From: Leptospirillum sp037442005
GTDB lineage: Bacteria; Nitrospirota; Leptospirillia; Leptospirillales; Leptospirillaceae
Assembly: GCA_037442005.1 (NCBI GenBank)
Contig: JBBIRA010000013.1
Span: forward strand, 1 to 36,704
Direction of reading: 5' to 3'
DNA length: 36,704 bases
Position numbers and translations under genes: made by a program. Of the stretch, positions 16,863 through 24,351 are shown piece after piece (the first letter of the stretch is position 1; every line of letters starts with the position of its first letter). The notes beneath the pieces were generated by a model. The model saw only the letters and a program-made list of their open reading frames with translations. It searched no databases and was not told where the DNA came from.

Positions 16863-17256
16863 ATGAATCGTCGAAGATCCTCGCTCGCAATATTTGTTCT
16901 TATCAACTATTCATGAACGATTATCCCGGATGATCCTTCTGACCTCATCTCATCCCGCTTCGGACATTCGTTTTGATGATTTTGGTCTTGATGGTCTCAT
17001 GAATGTGTTTTCTCTTTCCCTTGAACAGGAGAGGTCACATCCGAATGGAACATCTCCTGAATCCGGTCAGGAAAGGATCTCGCTTGTCAGATCCCCATGA
17101 CCATTTAGCAAAAAGAATGCGGCGGCTTCATCAATCTTCCGGGTAGGCACTTCATTGCCCTCTGGATCCCTGCCAATGATTCAGACAGAAAGCCCAGACA
17201 GTGATTGAAACGATCCTTTCCGGGGCACGAACCAGAGACGGGGAGTGCCTGTGGGA
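16863..17256. other. Gap between ftsH and the SEC-C gene
   Basis: These 394 bases separate two convergent genes. I see no supported gene, no U-tailed hairpin and no repeat. Short frames on both strands lack ribosome binding sites and protein-like sequence. Confidence 0.5.
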
Positions 17257-18729
17257 TCAGAGGCCCAACAGGGCCCGAATCTCGGAGAATACTCCGGAAT
17301 CGACGGGCATCTTCGATGCCAGGGATCGTTGCTCATACACCAGAAGAAGACTTTCCACCATCTCCCTCCCCTCTTCGGTCTGAACAGCTTCCAGAGGGGT
17401 TTTCCCTTCGAGGAGAGGGATCGGGCGATGGGGCCATTGCTGCACTCCTTCAATAAAATGCTTCCGGGAGGCCTCCTGTATAGCTTTCCTTGTTTCGGGG
17501 TCGAGCGGGGCAGTCTGCATTCCTTTTTTCATTCCGAATGTATCCGGGATCTTTCCTGCGGCGAGATCCTTGGCCGGGAGGATCTCGTCTTTGATCAATC
17601 GTGTTTCCCCTGAAAGTCTCTCTTCGATGATTCCCCGAATCGTTCGGGCCCGTTCGTCGGAATTCGTCTGCACCGTCAGTGTTCGACCTTCGATGTGGAG
17701 GGTTCCCAGCATCGTGCTCTCCCAGCCGGAATGAACGGCATTGCCGGTCTTTTCCCAGTTGATATCCGCTTCGACCACTTCTCCGTTGCTATTGGCAATC
17801 CCCGATCGGCGCATCTCTTCTTCCGTCATCGTGATCGAGAGCGCCTTTAAAGCCTCGAATGTCCGTTCGGAAGAATTGATCTCGTAGGTGAGATGATGAA
17901 GAATCACCGGTTCGTTATCGGTGTTCATCATGATCGGAGGGACAGGATTTCTGAGTTCCCCGATGAATTCATGATAGAGATCGAGCAATTCAAAGTCGTA
18001 TTCCCGAAGATCCTCGGAGGTCAACTGTGGAAATCCGCTCCGGATCCGTATTCGCTCTTGCAGGATCCGGGGTTTGGCTTCGACGGGAATCATGTATGTC
18101 GAACAACAGTCCAAAAGAGCCAGATGCTCAACCCGGACGACATTTCCAAAGAGAATATCTCCGGGGCGTGCCTCTCTTGACGCCGATTGTTCAAAAACAT
18201 CGAATGTTTCTCCGGTCATGATATCCCGAAGACGAAAGCCTGTTCCCGGTGTCACCGAAAGGATGTCATGGAAGCTGAATGCCGCCCGTTGACATGCCTC
18301 AATATACTTGACGGCAAGAGGATCGAGTCCCTTTCCTTCCTTCTTGAGATAAAGATGCGATATCGTCTGGTCCTCAAGCTCCTTAGGAGAAATATAGCTT
18401 TCAGAGTAAGGGTCTGAGGTCCAGTTATAAAAAAACCATGAAAAGAAAACGGGAAAATGAAAAGGGTCAAGAGGAGGCGAACCCGTTTCTCCCTCGGAGT
18501 TGAAGTCCGACCATCCTCCCAGAATAAGTTTCATTCCATAGTGCTTCTCAGAAAAATCGACAAGTTTGGAAGGAAGATCTTTGATGGCTCTCCGGACAGA
18601 CCGCCAGAGAGGATCCATGTGTTCCTGAGACTCCTCATTCTCTTTCCGGCCATAGCAACATTTCTTGAACTTCTTTCCGCTCCCGCAAGGACAGGGCTCA
18701 TTCCTCCCGATTTTTTCGTCGTTGAACAT
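17257..18729 (-). CDS. SEC-C motif protein of unknown function
   Basis: The 490-residue protein begins with a SEC-C zinc-binding motif, GRNEPCPCGSGKKFKKCC (residues 8-25), as found at the C-terminus of SecA and in many uncharacterised cytosolic proteins. The rest is acidic, has no membrane segments, and includes an FRLRDIMTGETFDVFEQ-type segment (a small beta domain seen after SEC-C motifs) and a helical C-terminal third with EGKTPLEAVQTEEGREM, a motif also seen in SEC-C/DUF2384-like proteins. It may bind ribosomes, SecB or other partners through zinc; this is inference. ATG at 18729 is preceded by AAGGAG at six bases. Single gene. Confidence 0.8.
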   Translation of the reverse strand: MFNDEKIGRNEPCPCGSGKKFKKCCYGRKENEESQEHMDPLWRSVRRAIKDLPSKLVDFSEKHYGMKLILGGWSDFNSEGETGSPPLDPFHFPVFFSWFFYNWTSDPYSESYISPKELEDQTISHLYLKKEGKGLDPLAVKYIEACQRAAFSFHDILSVTPGTGFRLRDIMTGETFDVFEQSASREARPGDILFGNVVRVEHLALLDCCSTYMIPVEAKPRILQERIRIRSGFPQLTSEDLREYDFELLDLYHEFIGELRNPVPPIMMNTDNEPVILHHLTYEINSSERTFEALKALSITMTEEEMRRSGIANSNGEVVEADINWEKTGNAVHSGWESTMLGTLHIEGRTLTVQTNSDERARTIRGIIEERLSGETRLIKDEILPAKDLAAGKIPDTFGMKKGMQTAPLDPETRKAIQEASRKHFIEGVQQWPHRPIPLLEGKTPLEAVQTEEGREMVESLLLVYEQRSLASKMPVDSGVFSEIRALLGL

Positions 18730-19205
18730 GGATAACTCCTTTCTAAACTCAATCAGTTATGCAAGAACGTCCCATCGACAGCGTCGTTTCTTGTTGATTC
18801 ATCCGTCAAAAATACGCTTTTTTCGTGATCATCCTGTTCATCTTGGCAAACGGCTCAAAGAAGTGCCAAAAACCAATTTCATGAAAGGAAAAAACTCCTG
18901 GCGAATAGGAAAATAAGCTACCTACGGCTCCCGGAAACCGCTCAAGGGAGGAGGCGTGTGATCTCCATCCCTGACATTCCCCCGTTCGGGGCCGGATTCA
19001 CAGAGACTTTTTGGACTTCAAAGCACCGTTCATCTTGCAGATGACTCTGATGAAAATACAGTGCGATAGAGATCCTCTCTTTGGCAATCTCCCCAATGAA
19101 CGGCCCAATGAACGGAACATCTGCCCATTGATTATTGACGCGCTCAGCCTTTCAACTTTCCACATTCTCATGACATTACCTGAATAGCCAAAGAGCTACA
19201 GGAAA
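18730..19205. other. Gap with a 12-bp tandem repeat
   Basis: No supported gene in these 476 bases. CCCAATGAACGG occurs twice in direct tandem at 19092-19103 and 19104-19115. The promoter of the SEC-C gene should lie at the left end and the 3' end of the LysR gene at the right; neither a clear promoter nor a terminator could be placed. Confidence 0.4.
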
Positions 19206-20084
19206 CTACCCCATGGACAAACGGACCGATTCCCGGAGCTGATCGACAAATGTCCGCGTCGCAGGAGACAACGAATCGAACCCGGTGGAAGACAAAACAA
19301 TCTTTCTGATCAAGGGAGGCTCGATCGGAACGATTTTCATACCGCTTTTGTCTTTCGGTATGGCAAGTTCGGGAAGGATGGCACAACCGACTCCCGCCCG
19401 GAGCATGGCTGCAACGGTCGAGATATTATGGGGCTCCACAACTTTTTTGTCTTTCCCATGATCCCGTTGCAAAAGGTCCGAGATCACAAGCGTTCCACAA
19501 GTTCCGGTCGATCGGATGAAGGGTTCTGACTTCAAATCATCGAAACAAAGCGATGGTCGGTCACCAAGAGGGTGCGCTTCCGGAAAGAGGGCGAAAAAAC
19601 GGTCCTCCAGAAGGGGAATGGACTCCAGGTGATCGCAGGGAGCTGTCATCACACCAACATCAACCGTATCGGAGACCAGCCAATCCTGGATTTCCTGATC
19701 CGTTCCCTCGAACAATGAAACTTCAAGACAAGGATACTTCTGTCGCAATGTACTGATGACGCCCGGCAAAAGACGTATCGCTGCACTTTGAAGCGTTCCC
19801 ACACGGACCTTTCCGATCCGGAGTCCGGAAAGGCCAGCCACCACTTCCTGAATCCGATCTGAACGAACCAGGATTTCCCGGGCGTGACCCAGAATTCTTT
19901 CACCGGCATCGGTCGGAACAATCCCCCGGCGGTCCCTGTTGATCAATGGCAAGCCAAGCTCTTTTTCAAGAGAAGACAAAGCATGGCTCACCGCCGATTG
20001 TGTAATCCCCAGATGCACTGCAACATCCGTAAAGTTTTTCATTTCGGCAATGGTTGAAAAAATCCGGAGCTGAACAATTGTCAT
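19206..20084 (-). CDS. LysR-family transcriptional regulator
   Basis: About 292 residues. The N-terminal winged helix-turn-helix (about 1-60) reads FSTIAEMKNFTDVAVHLGIT then QSAVSHALSSLEKELG, the standard LysR signature. A two-lobed effector domain follows (IGKVRVGTLQSAAIRLLP; VDVGVMTAP). Cysteines occur at PYPCLEV-like, APCDH and TGTCGT positions, but the spacing does not match the OxyR redox pair, so peroxide sensing by that mechanism is not supported. I use the ATG at 20084; a GTG at 20096 is also possible. It is divergent from the DsrE-like gene and, as is usual in the family, probably regulates it and the OsmC gene. Confidence 0.92.
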   Translation of the reverse strand: MTIVQLRIFSTIAEMKNFTDVAVHLGITQSAVSHALSSLEKELGLPLINRDRRGIVPTDAGERILGHAREILVRSDRIQEVVAGLSGLRIGKVRVGTLQSAAIRLLPGVISTLRQKYPCLEVSLFEGTDQEIQDWLVSDTVDVGVMTAPCDHLESIPLLEDRFFALFPEAHPLGDRPSLCFDDLKSEPFIRSTGTCGTLVISDLLQRDHGKDKKVVEPHNISTVAAMLRAGVGCAILPELAIPKDKSGMKIVPIEPPLIRKIVLSSTGFDSLSPATRTFVDQLRESVRLSMG

Positions 20085-20260
20085 ATGACCATTCACTCAT
20101 AATAAATATTAGCTCTATTTGTTTTACTTATCCTTCCCATGACTTTACCATAACGCATCCATACGTGCGAATGGTTGATCCAGAGAAAGTTAACGACCCT
20201 CCCGAATGAGGGGGGTGATCAAAACGCCTTTCTAATCTCTTATTTCAATCGGAGGCCCTC
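20085..20260. promoter_or_regulatory. Divergent lysR / dsrE-like control region
   Basis: A 176-base AT-rich interval between divergent genes. It contains an interrupted palindrome CGCA-N8-TGCG near 20155-20170 and CCCTC-N6-GAGGG near 20198-20214, either of which could be part of a LysR binding site. No consensus -35/-10 pair is clear on either strand. Confidence 0.35.
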
Positions 20261-20623
20261 ATGAGTCAAAAACATGCGTTTGTCGTCTATTCCGGAGAAA
20301 ATGAACCGGGAAAAGTTTATCACGCGCTGGTTTATGCAAAACAGGCACATCAACGGGGGGATCAGTCCGAAGTCTATTTTGCCGGCTCTGGAACCGTCTG
20401 GCCGGAAATGCTTTCGGATCAAACCCATCCGATGCACCCGTTATTTAACGAACTTCTGAATGCTGCGGTCGTTAGTGGTGCATCCCGCAATTGTGCCGTC
20501 GCTTTCGGACGTGACAAGCGTCTGGAGTCTATTTTGCAGCTCATCGAAGGGCCGGAAGAGAGCCTTGGACAAATTGATCTCCTTGAAAAATCCGATTCCG
20601 GCTACAAGATATGGACATTCTGA
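20261..20623 (+). CDS. DsrE-like family protein
   Basis: A 120-residue cytosolic protein: HAFVVYSGENEPGKVYHALVYAKQAHQRGDQSEVYFAG is the first beta-alpha-beta unit of the DsrE/YchN fold, and SGASRNCAVAFGR (Cys78) matches the conserved cysteine region near the third strand. DsrE-like proteins carry sulfur as a cysteine persulfide or act as small redox partners. A single cysteine suggests a sulfur carrier and not a disulfide enzyme. GGAGG lies six bases before the ATG. It is divergent from lysR and followed after 179 bases by an OsmC-like gene. Confidence 0.75.
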   Translation: MSQKHAFVVYSGENEPGKVYHALVYAKQAHQRGDQSEVYFAGSGTVWPEMLSDQTHPMHPLFNELLNAAVVSGASRNCAVAFGRDKRLESILQLIEGPEESLGQIDLLEKSDSGYKIWTF

Positions 20624-20634
20624 TCGATTCTTTC

Positions 20635-20666
20635 CCCGGGGATTCCTCAGAAGACCCGGGGATTCC
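20635..20666. repeat. Two direct CCCGGGGATTCC repeats between dsrE-like and osmC-like genes
   Basis: CCCGGGGATTCC occurs at 20635-20646 and again at 20655-20666, 20 bases apart (about two helical turns). CCCC-TATC-GGGG follows at about 20674-20685. The spacing suits two protein dimers on one DNA face, or the repeats could be chance. They lie about 140 bases before the OsmC-like start. Confidence 0.4.
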
Positions 20667-20802
20667 ATTTGTTCCCCTATCGGGGCTCACCAATCATTCC
20701 CCTGTTCACGAATCTTTCCCTGATTTTTGTAATGGCAAATCCGGAACTTTCAGGAATGAAACGGACCGCGCCGCTCAAGACCCAAACAATAGAAGGAGAC
20801 GA

Positions 20803-21357
20803 ATGATGAGTGGAATGAAAAACAATGTCGATACAGACAAACTGACGGCCATTCTCGATGGAGTCAGGGCCAATCCGTCGCTGGCAGCGTTTACATTTCG
20901 TTCGGAAACACACTGGTTGTGCGGGGCACATTCCCAGACAACAATCCAGCAGTTTGTGGGGGGAGGAAAAAAGGATCAAACCCGTTCACACCCGTTTATC
21001 GTTGAAAGTGACGAGCCGATCCCTCTCCTTGGAACGGATGCCGCCCCCAACCCGGTAGAACTTGTTCTGGCCGCCCTTGCATCCTGTCTGACCGTCGGGA
21101 TCTCTTACAATGCAGCCATGAGAGGAATTGAAATCGAATCTCTTAAGATCACGATCGAAGGTGATATTGACCTTCAGGGTTTTCTAAATCTTAATGAGCA
21201 CACTCGTCCAGGATACCGGAATATCCGAATCGATTGCCGGATCGAAAGCGATGCGACACGGGAAGAGAATAAGAAGTTACTTGACTATGTGACCACCATT
21301 TCACCGGTATTCGATATGATCAAGAACCCGGTTCCAATCACATATACTCACCACTGA
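20803..21357 (+). CDS. OsmC-like family protein (first copy)
   Basis: 184 residues from the ATG at 20803, preceded by AAGGAG at five bases; the frame is open upstream to 20611 but those codons have no initiation site. The OsmC fold is shown by AAPNPVELVLAALASCLTVGISYNAA, where Cys95 is the peroxidatic position, and by the strand pattern after it. The second cysteine of OsmC/Ohr enzymes, usually in a CP motif on the next long helix, is replaced: the region reads TTISPVFDMIKNPVPI with Ser167. An extra cysteine at 40 may compensate. OsmC proteins reduce organic peroxides with thiol help; this one may do thiol chemistry in another way. Probably cotranscribed with the DsrE-like gene. Confidence 0.88.
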   Translation: MMSGMKNNVDTDKLTAILDGVRANPSLAAFTFRSETHWLCGAHSQTTIQQFVGGGKKDQTRSHPFIVESDEPIPLLGTDAAPNPVELVLAALASCLTVGISYNAAMRGIEIESLKITIEGDIDLQGFLNLNEHTRPGYRNIRIDCRIESDATREENKKLLDYVTTISPVFDMIKNPVPITYTHH

Positions 21358-21489
21358 CCGGATAAGACCGAATGAAACGGGTATCGATATCCCAAAAGAT
21401 GACCGGCGATATCCCGAAGGGAAAGACCAGCCCCGTTCCGAAGATCCTCATCGCTTGGAGTTCGATGGACTATCACTCAATTGCAGTAA

Positions 21490-21518
21490 TTGATTTCACC
21501 CCATAAATGGGTTAACAT
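21490..21518 (+). promoter_or_regulatory. Candidate hipBA promoter
   Basis: TTGATT at 21490-21495, 17 bases, TAACAT at 21513-21518. It lies within the left arm of the large operator, so a bound repressor would block polymerase. Start would be near 21525, leaving a leader of about 25 bases before the ATG at 21550. Confidence 0.45.
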
Positions 21519-21548
21519 TGTGATTATTAACCCATTTATGGGGTGAAA
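21494..21548. promoter_or_regulatory. Twin-palindrome operator of hipBA
   Basis: Two 22-bp arms, 21494-21515 and 21527-21548, are perfect inverted repeats around an 11-base spacer. Each arm also contains its own palindrome, CCCATAAATGGG at 21500-21511 and CCCATTTATGGG at 21531-21542. The two centres are 31 bp apart, about three helical turns, so two HipB dimers could sit on one face. The right arm includes the GGGGTG ribosome binding site of hipB one base before its start. This matches the family's habit of paired palindromic operators, though the sequence differs from the TATCC-N8-GGATA of E. coli. Confidence 0.8.
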
Positions 21549-21549
21549 A

Positions 21550-21882
21550 ATGAAAACTTATGTTGTGAAGGAAGGACTTCCTCCAAGCTCTAAGATCTAT
21601 ATTGAGGAACTTGGGCGCCATCTCCGGTCACTCAGGAAGAATCGTGGTTTTAGCCGTGACAGACTGGCAGCGCTGACGTTCCTCGGAAGGAATACCTTGG
21701 TCAGGATGGAGTCCGGGGACCCTGGAGTGTCAATCGGAGCGTGGGCCCAGGTGATTCACGTATTGGGAAGTGATCGTAACCTGACGCTTCTCCTTGAATC
21801 TCAAAGAGAAGAAAGAGCTGGATTCAAGGCGGGGAAGAAAGGAAAATCCCCGGATATTGACGCTCTTGCAGAATCGTTATGA
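21550..21882 (+). CDS. hipB: HipB-like antitoxin, XRE-family repressor
   Basis: A 110-residue protein with a helix-turn-helix of the XRE type (about 20-80): LGRHLRSLRKNRGFSRDRLA, then ALTFLGRNTLVRMESGD with the recognition helix, and SIGAWAQVIHVLG. The C-terminal 30 residues are charged and probably flexible, suited to contact or proteolysis. It should neutralise HipA and repress the operon through the twin palindromes directly upstream. Its stop overlaps the hipA start by four bases (ATGA). Start is ATG 21550, whose ribosome binding site lies in the operator. Confidence 0.88.
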   Translation: MKTYVVKEGLPPSSKIYIEELGRHLRSLRKNRGFSRDRLAALTFLGRNTLVRMESGDPGVSIGAWAQVIHVLGSDRNLTLLLESQREERAGFKAGKKGKSPDIDALAESL

Positions 21883-23168
21883 GCGAGATCATTTACGTTT
21901 ATCATGCCCTTCCCAAAAATGAGGAGCCCGTTCTCGCGGGGGTATTCCAATCCGATAATCCTGGCAGTCCCGGGCAATTCAGATATGTCAGAAGTTATCT
22001 CGATCGTAAGGATGCCCTTCCCATTTCTCCGGTCGACTTGTCAACACTCCATTCGGGAATCTTTCAGTCAGGTGACCGAAACGAAGGAGTATTCGGTGTG
22101 TTCCGGGACGCTCTCCCTGATTTCTGGGGACGGCTCGTTTATGCCTCCAACAACTCTGTTTCCCCCATAAACGTGACGAATCTCATGCTCATGAGGAGTC
22201 CGGATCCTCTCCGGGTTGGAGCGCTCGATTTTTCTAGCGAGAACAGACTTACTGAAACAAAGAAGATTGATGAAGTGCAAGAGCTTTCCCGTCTTATCAA
22301 AGCTGCCCAGGAGGTTCTTGATGGAAACGAGGGAGTCCTGAGTTTAAAAGAACGCCGGCTTCTTTTGCAGGGAAGCAGCATGGGGGGAGCAAGACCAAAG
22401 GCCACAGTTCTCCATCACGGCAAACTGTTCCTGGCAAAGTTCCCTGCAAAGGACGACCGTTTTGACAATACCCGGGTTGAGATGGCCCTGTCAGACATGG
22501 CCAGGTCGGTTGGGATAGAGACACCAAACTCTCAGTTGATTTCACTTTCTGACGGAAGAGGAGTATTCCTGTCGGAGAGATTCGACCGGGAATCCGTTCC
22601 CGGAAAGACCGGCTCTTTTTTCCGGAAGGGATTCATGAGCGCCCTGACCCTCCTCGGTTTTGATGAAATGGAAAATCCACTGGGATCCTATCCTGCCATC
22701 GCAGATGAGGCCCGCAAATCCGGAATCGATTGCGGGTCCGAACTTTATCGTCGCATGGTGTTCAATATCGCTGTTCGGAACTCCGATGATCATCTCAGAA
22801 ATCATGGGTTCATCCGGGAGCAATCCGGATGGAGGCTCTCTCCGGCCTATGATCTGATGCCGTCTCCTGCCGTTCCGGGTATAAGCACTTCCTTTGACCT
22901 TTCGATCGGAGTCGGAAAAATGGGTCGGAAGGCGACGCGCGAAAATGCCCTTTCGGATTCCGCAAGGTTTGGTCTCTCAAAAAGAGACGCAGAGGGTATT
23001 TTTGCGAACGTTTCCGAAGGGGTAAGGAACTGGAGGGCCTTTTATGACAAATATGGCGTCTTAGTGCCGGACTCCGAGAAATTCTCGGGGAGCTTTTGGT
23101 TTTCTGTTCCCGAAATCTCTTTGGAAGAATCTGATCCGGGTCAATCGAACCTTCCAGGTTTTCATTAA
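21879..23168 (+). CDS. hipA: HipA-like serine/threonine kinase toxin
   Basis: A 429-residue HipA-type kinase. Residues 1-100 match the N-terminal subdomain. The ATP-binding core has the Gly/Ser loop GSSMGGARPKA (165-175) and Lys187 in FLAKFPA. The catalytic loop is FNIAVRNSDDHLRNHGF (295-311), with the aspartates, His305 and Asn308 in the family pattern, and the metal-binding AYDLMPS (323-329). E. coli HipA phosphorylates glutamyl-tRNA synthetase and induces growth arrest; the target here is not known. All catalytic residues look intact, so the toxin is probably active and controlled by HipB. The pair sits between OsmC-like genes and beside an IS21-type end, consistent with arrival by transfer. 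Confidence 0.92.
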   Translation: MSEIIYVYHALPKNEEPVLAGVFQSDNPGSPGQFRYVRSYLDRKDALPISPVDLSTLHSGIFQSGDRNEGVFGVFRDALPDFWGRLVYASNNSVSPINVTNLMLMRSPDPLRVGALDFSSENRLTETKKIDEVQELSRLIKAAQEVLDGNEGVLSLKERRLLLQGSSMGGARPKATVLHHGKLFLAKFPAKDDRFDNTRVEMALSDMARSVGIETPNSQLISLSDGRGVFLSERFDRESVPGKTGSFFRKGFMSALTLLGFDEMENPLGSYPAIADEARKSGIDCGSELYRRMVFNIAVRNSDDHLRNHGFIREQSGWRLSPAYDLMPSPAVPGISTSFDLSIGVGKMGRKATRENALSDSARFGLSKRDAEGIFANVSEGVRNWRAFYDKYGVLVPDSEKFSGSFWFSVPEISLEESDPGQSNLPGFH

Positions 23169-23310
23169 TCCATAAACAGTTTGATCGTCCGTTGTATCGC
23201 GATGAAAATCCGCTCGGGCAAGTTTTATTTCCTGTCCTTTTGATAAAAAAATAACTGATTGACAGTTTATAAGACATTCATTCTCTTATTAACTTCATCA
23301 AGCAGATTAT

Positions 23311-23374
23311 TGATGCCCAGGGTGGTCTATTTTTTGATTACCCAGCTGGGTCATTTTTTGATTGACATTTACAC
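23311..23374 (-). mobile_element. Solitary IS21-family terminal sequence
   Basis: Read on the minus strand from 23374 this begins TGTAAATGTCAATCAAAAAA and carries two near-identical internal repeats (plus-strand GGTCTATTTTTTGATTA at 23324-23340 and GGTCATTTTTTGATTG at 23349-23364), each preceded by CCCAG-type sequence. A TG-starting tip with tandem A-rich repeats and CCCAGG-like blocks is how IS21 (istAB) elements end. The element body would lie to the left but no istA or istB is present, so this is a remnant. It carries a TTGACA box (23362-23367) but no -10 box at the right distance. Confidence 0.55.
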
Positions 23375-23589
23375 ACGGTGCCGGACCTTTTTTTCGCCAC
23401 GAGAGAATCAGCCCTCCCGTCTTTGGAGCCTTCTATCAAGCCATTCCCTGGAGTTCGGTCTCAGAGCTTTCTTGGGGACTTTCGGGTTCAGGGGCAAAAG
23501 ACGGAATGCTTGTTTTCCCTGAAAGGGAAACCCTAAAATGAATGGGTGATCCCGAAAATCAACCCTCATTCCCTGATCGGAGGATTTCT

Positions 23590-24111
23590 ATGAATCACAT
23601 CAATCTTTCCGGAATCGCAACAACTGTCGAAACACTCAAATCCGATCCGTCCAAGTCAAAAAAAACCCATCAGGTCAAGGGCGAGTGGAACCCCAAAGAC
23701 ACCGGCCCGCAATTTTCGGCAACCGTCAGCTATGAAAAAGGTGAATCAACCCTGGTAATGGATAGCCCCACGGGTCTCGGTGGCACTGGAAACGCCCCCA
23801 ATCCTATCCAGTACTGCCTCTATGGAATGGCTGCCTGCTTTACTTCAACCTTCGTCACCATTGCCACTCAAAAAAATGTATCGATTGACTCCCTTTCTGT
23901 AACAGCTGAAACCACCACAGATATGACCCGCGTGTTGGGACTCACCAACAACCCTCTGACAGAAGGCATCCGGTTGACCCTCAACGTCAACAGCAGCGCA
24001 TCACGGGAGACACTCTCCCAAATTGAATCAGAAGCCCGAAACTCTTGCCCGGCGGTCTATTGCGTCACCAATCCTATCCCCCTGTCCATTTCCATCGTTG
24101 AGAACAAATAG
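23590..24111 (+). CDS. OsmC-like family protein (second copy)
   Basis: A 173-residue OsmC-fold protein from the ATG at 23590 with GGAGG six bases upstream; the frame upstream to 23542 lacks initiation signals. NPIQYCLYGMAACFTSTFVTIA carries the first redox cysteine (83) and SEARNSCPAVYCVTNPIP carries the second in the usual CP motif (153), so the peroxidase pair is complete, unlike in the copy at 20803. Expected role: reduction of organic or lipid hydroperoxides using a thiol reductant. An atypical segment before the fold (residues 1-45) is longer than usual. It is separated from the upstream OsmC gene by hipBA and the IS21-type end, and a terminator follows. Confidence 0.9.
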   Translation: MNHINLSGIATTVETLKSDPSKSKKTHQVKGEWNPKDTGPQFSATVSYEKGESTLVMDSPTGLGGTGNAPNPIQYCLYGMAACFTSTFVTIATQKNVSIDSLSVTAETTTDMTRVLGLTNNPLTEGIRLTLNVNSSASRETLSQIESEARNSCPAVYCVTNPIPLSISIVENK

Positions 24112-24143
24112 GAAGCCCGCAATCACCTTGAACACCCGATCAT

Positions 24144-24177
24144 GACAGGGAAAGTCCGCACCCGGGCTTTTCCTGTC
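24144..24177. terminator. Hairpin downstream of the second OsmC-like gene
   Basis: GACAGGGAAAG (24144-24154) pairs with CTTTTCCTGTC (24167-24177) with one G-T wobble, giving an 11-bp stem and a 12-base loop. No U run follows on the plus strand, so it may protect the 3' end or terminate weakly; the U-tailed hairpin downstream is the better terminator. Confidence 0.45.
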
Positions 24178-24287
24178 AATGAAAGAAAATGCCGCCTTTT
24201 TTTGTTCATTCTGTCCCTCCCCGAGAGCACCGGAGAAACTCTGAAAGAGCAAAAACTGAACGCTGATCGACCGGCAAGAGAAATGGC

Positions 24288-24313
24288 GCCGGTCAGACTC
24301 CGGCCGGGTTTTT
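24288..24313 (+). terminator. Rho-independent terminator before mtnA
   Basis: GCCGG (24288-24292) pairs with CCGGC (24300-24304) around a seven-base loop, followed after CGGG by five T residues (24309-24313). It separates the OsmC transcript from the mtnA promoter, whose -35 box begins at 24315. Confidence 0.6.
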
Positions 24314-24314
24314 C

Positions 24315-24343
24315 TTGATTCTCCCTCATGGGGTCGCTACAAT
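24315..24343 (+). promoter_or_regulatory. mtnA promoter, probably giving a leaderless mRNA
   Basis: TTGATT (24315-24320), a 17-base spacer and TACAAT (24338-24343). The start point should fall about 24350-24352, at the ATG at 24352. The ATG at 24328 lies inside the spacer and cannot be translated from this transcript. Confidence 0.65.
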
Positions 24344-24351
24344 ACGAACCC

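Noticed and set aside
21358..21489. Partner IS21 end to the left of hipBA
   Set aside because: No TGTAAATGTCAA-like tip or A-rich tandem repeats are visible. Only short repeats of CGATATCCC occur.
23259..23522. 87-residue plus-strand frame across the IS21-type end
   Set aside because: The translation comes from the A/T terminal repeats and shows no domain or ribosome binding site.
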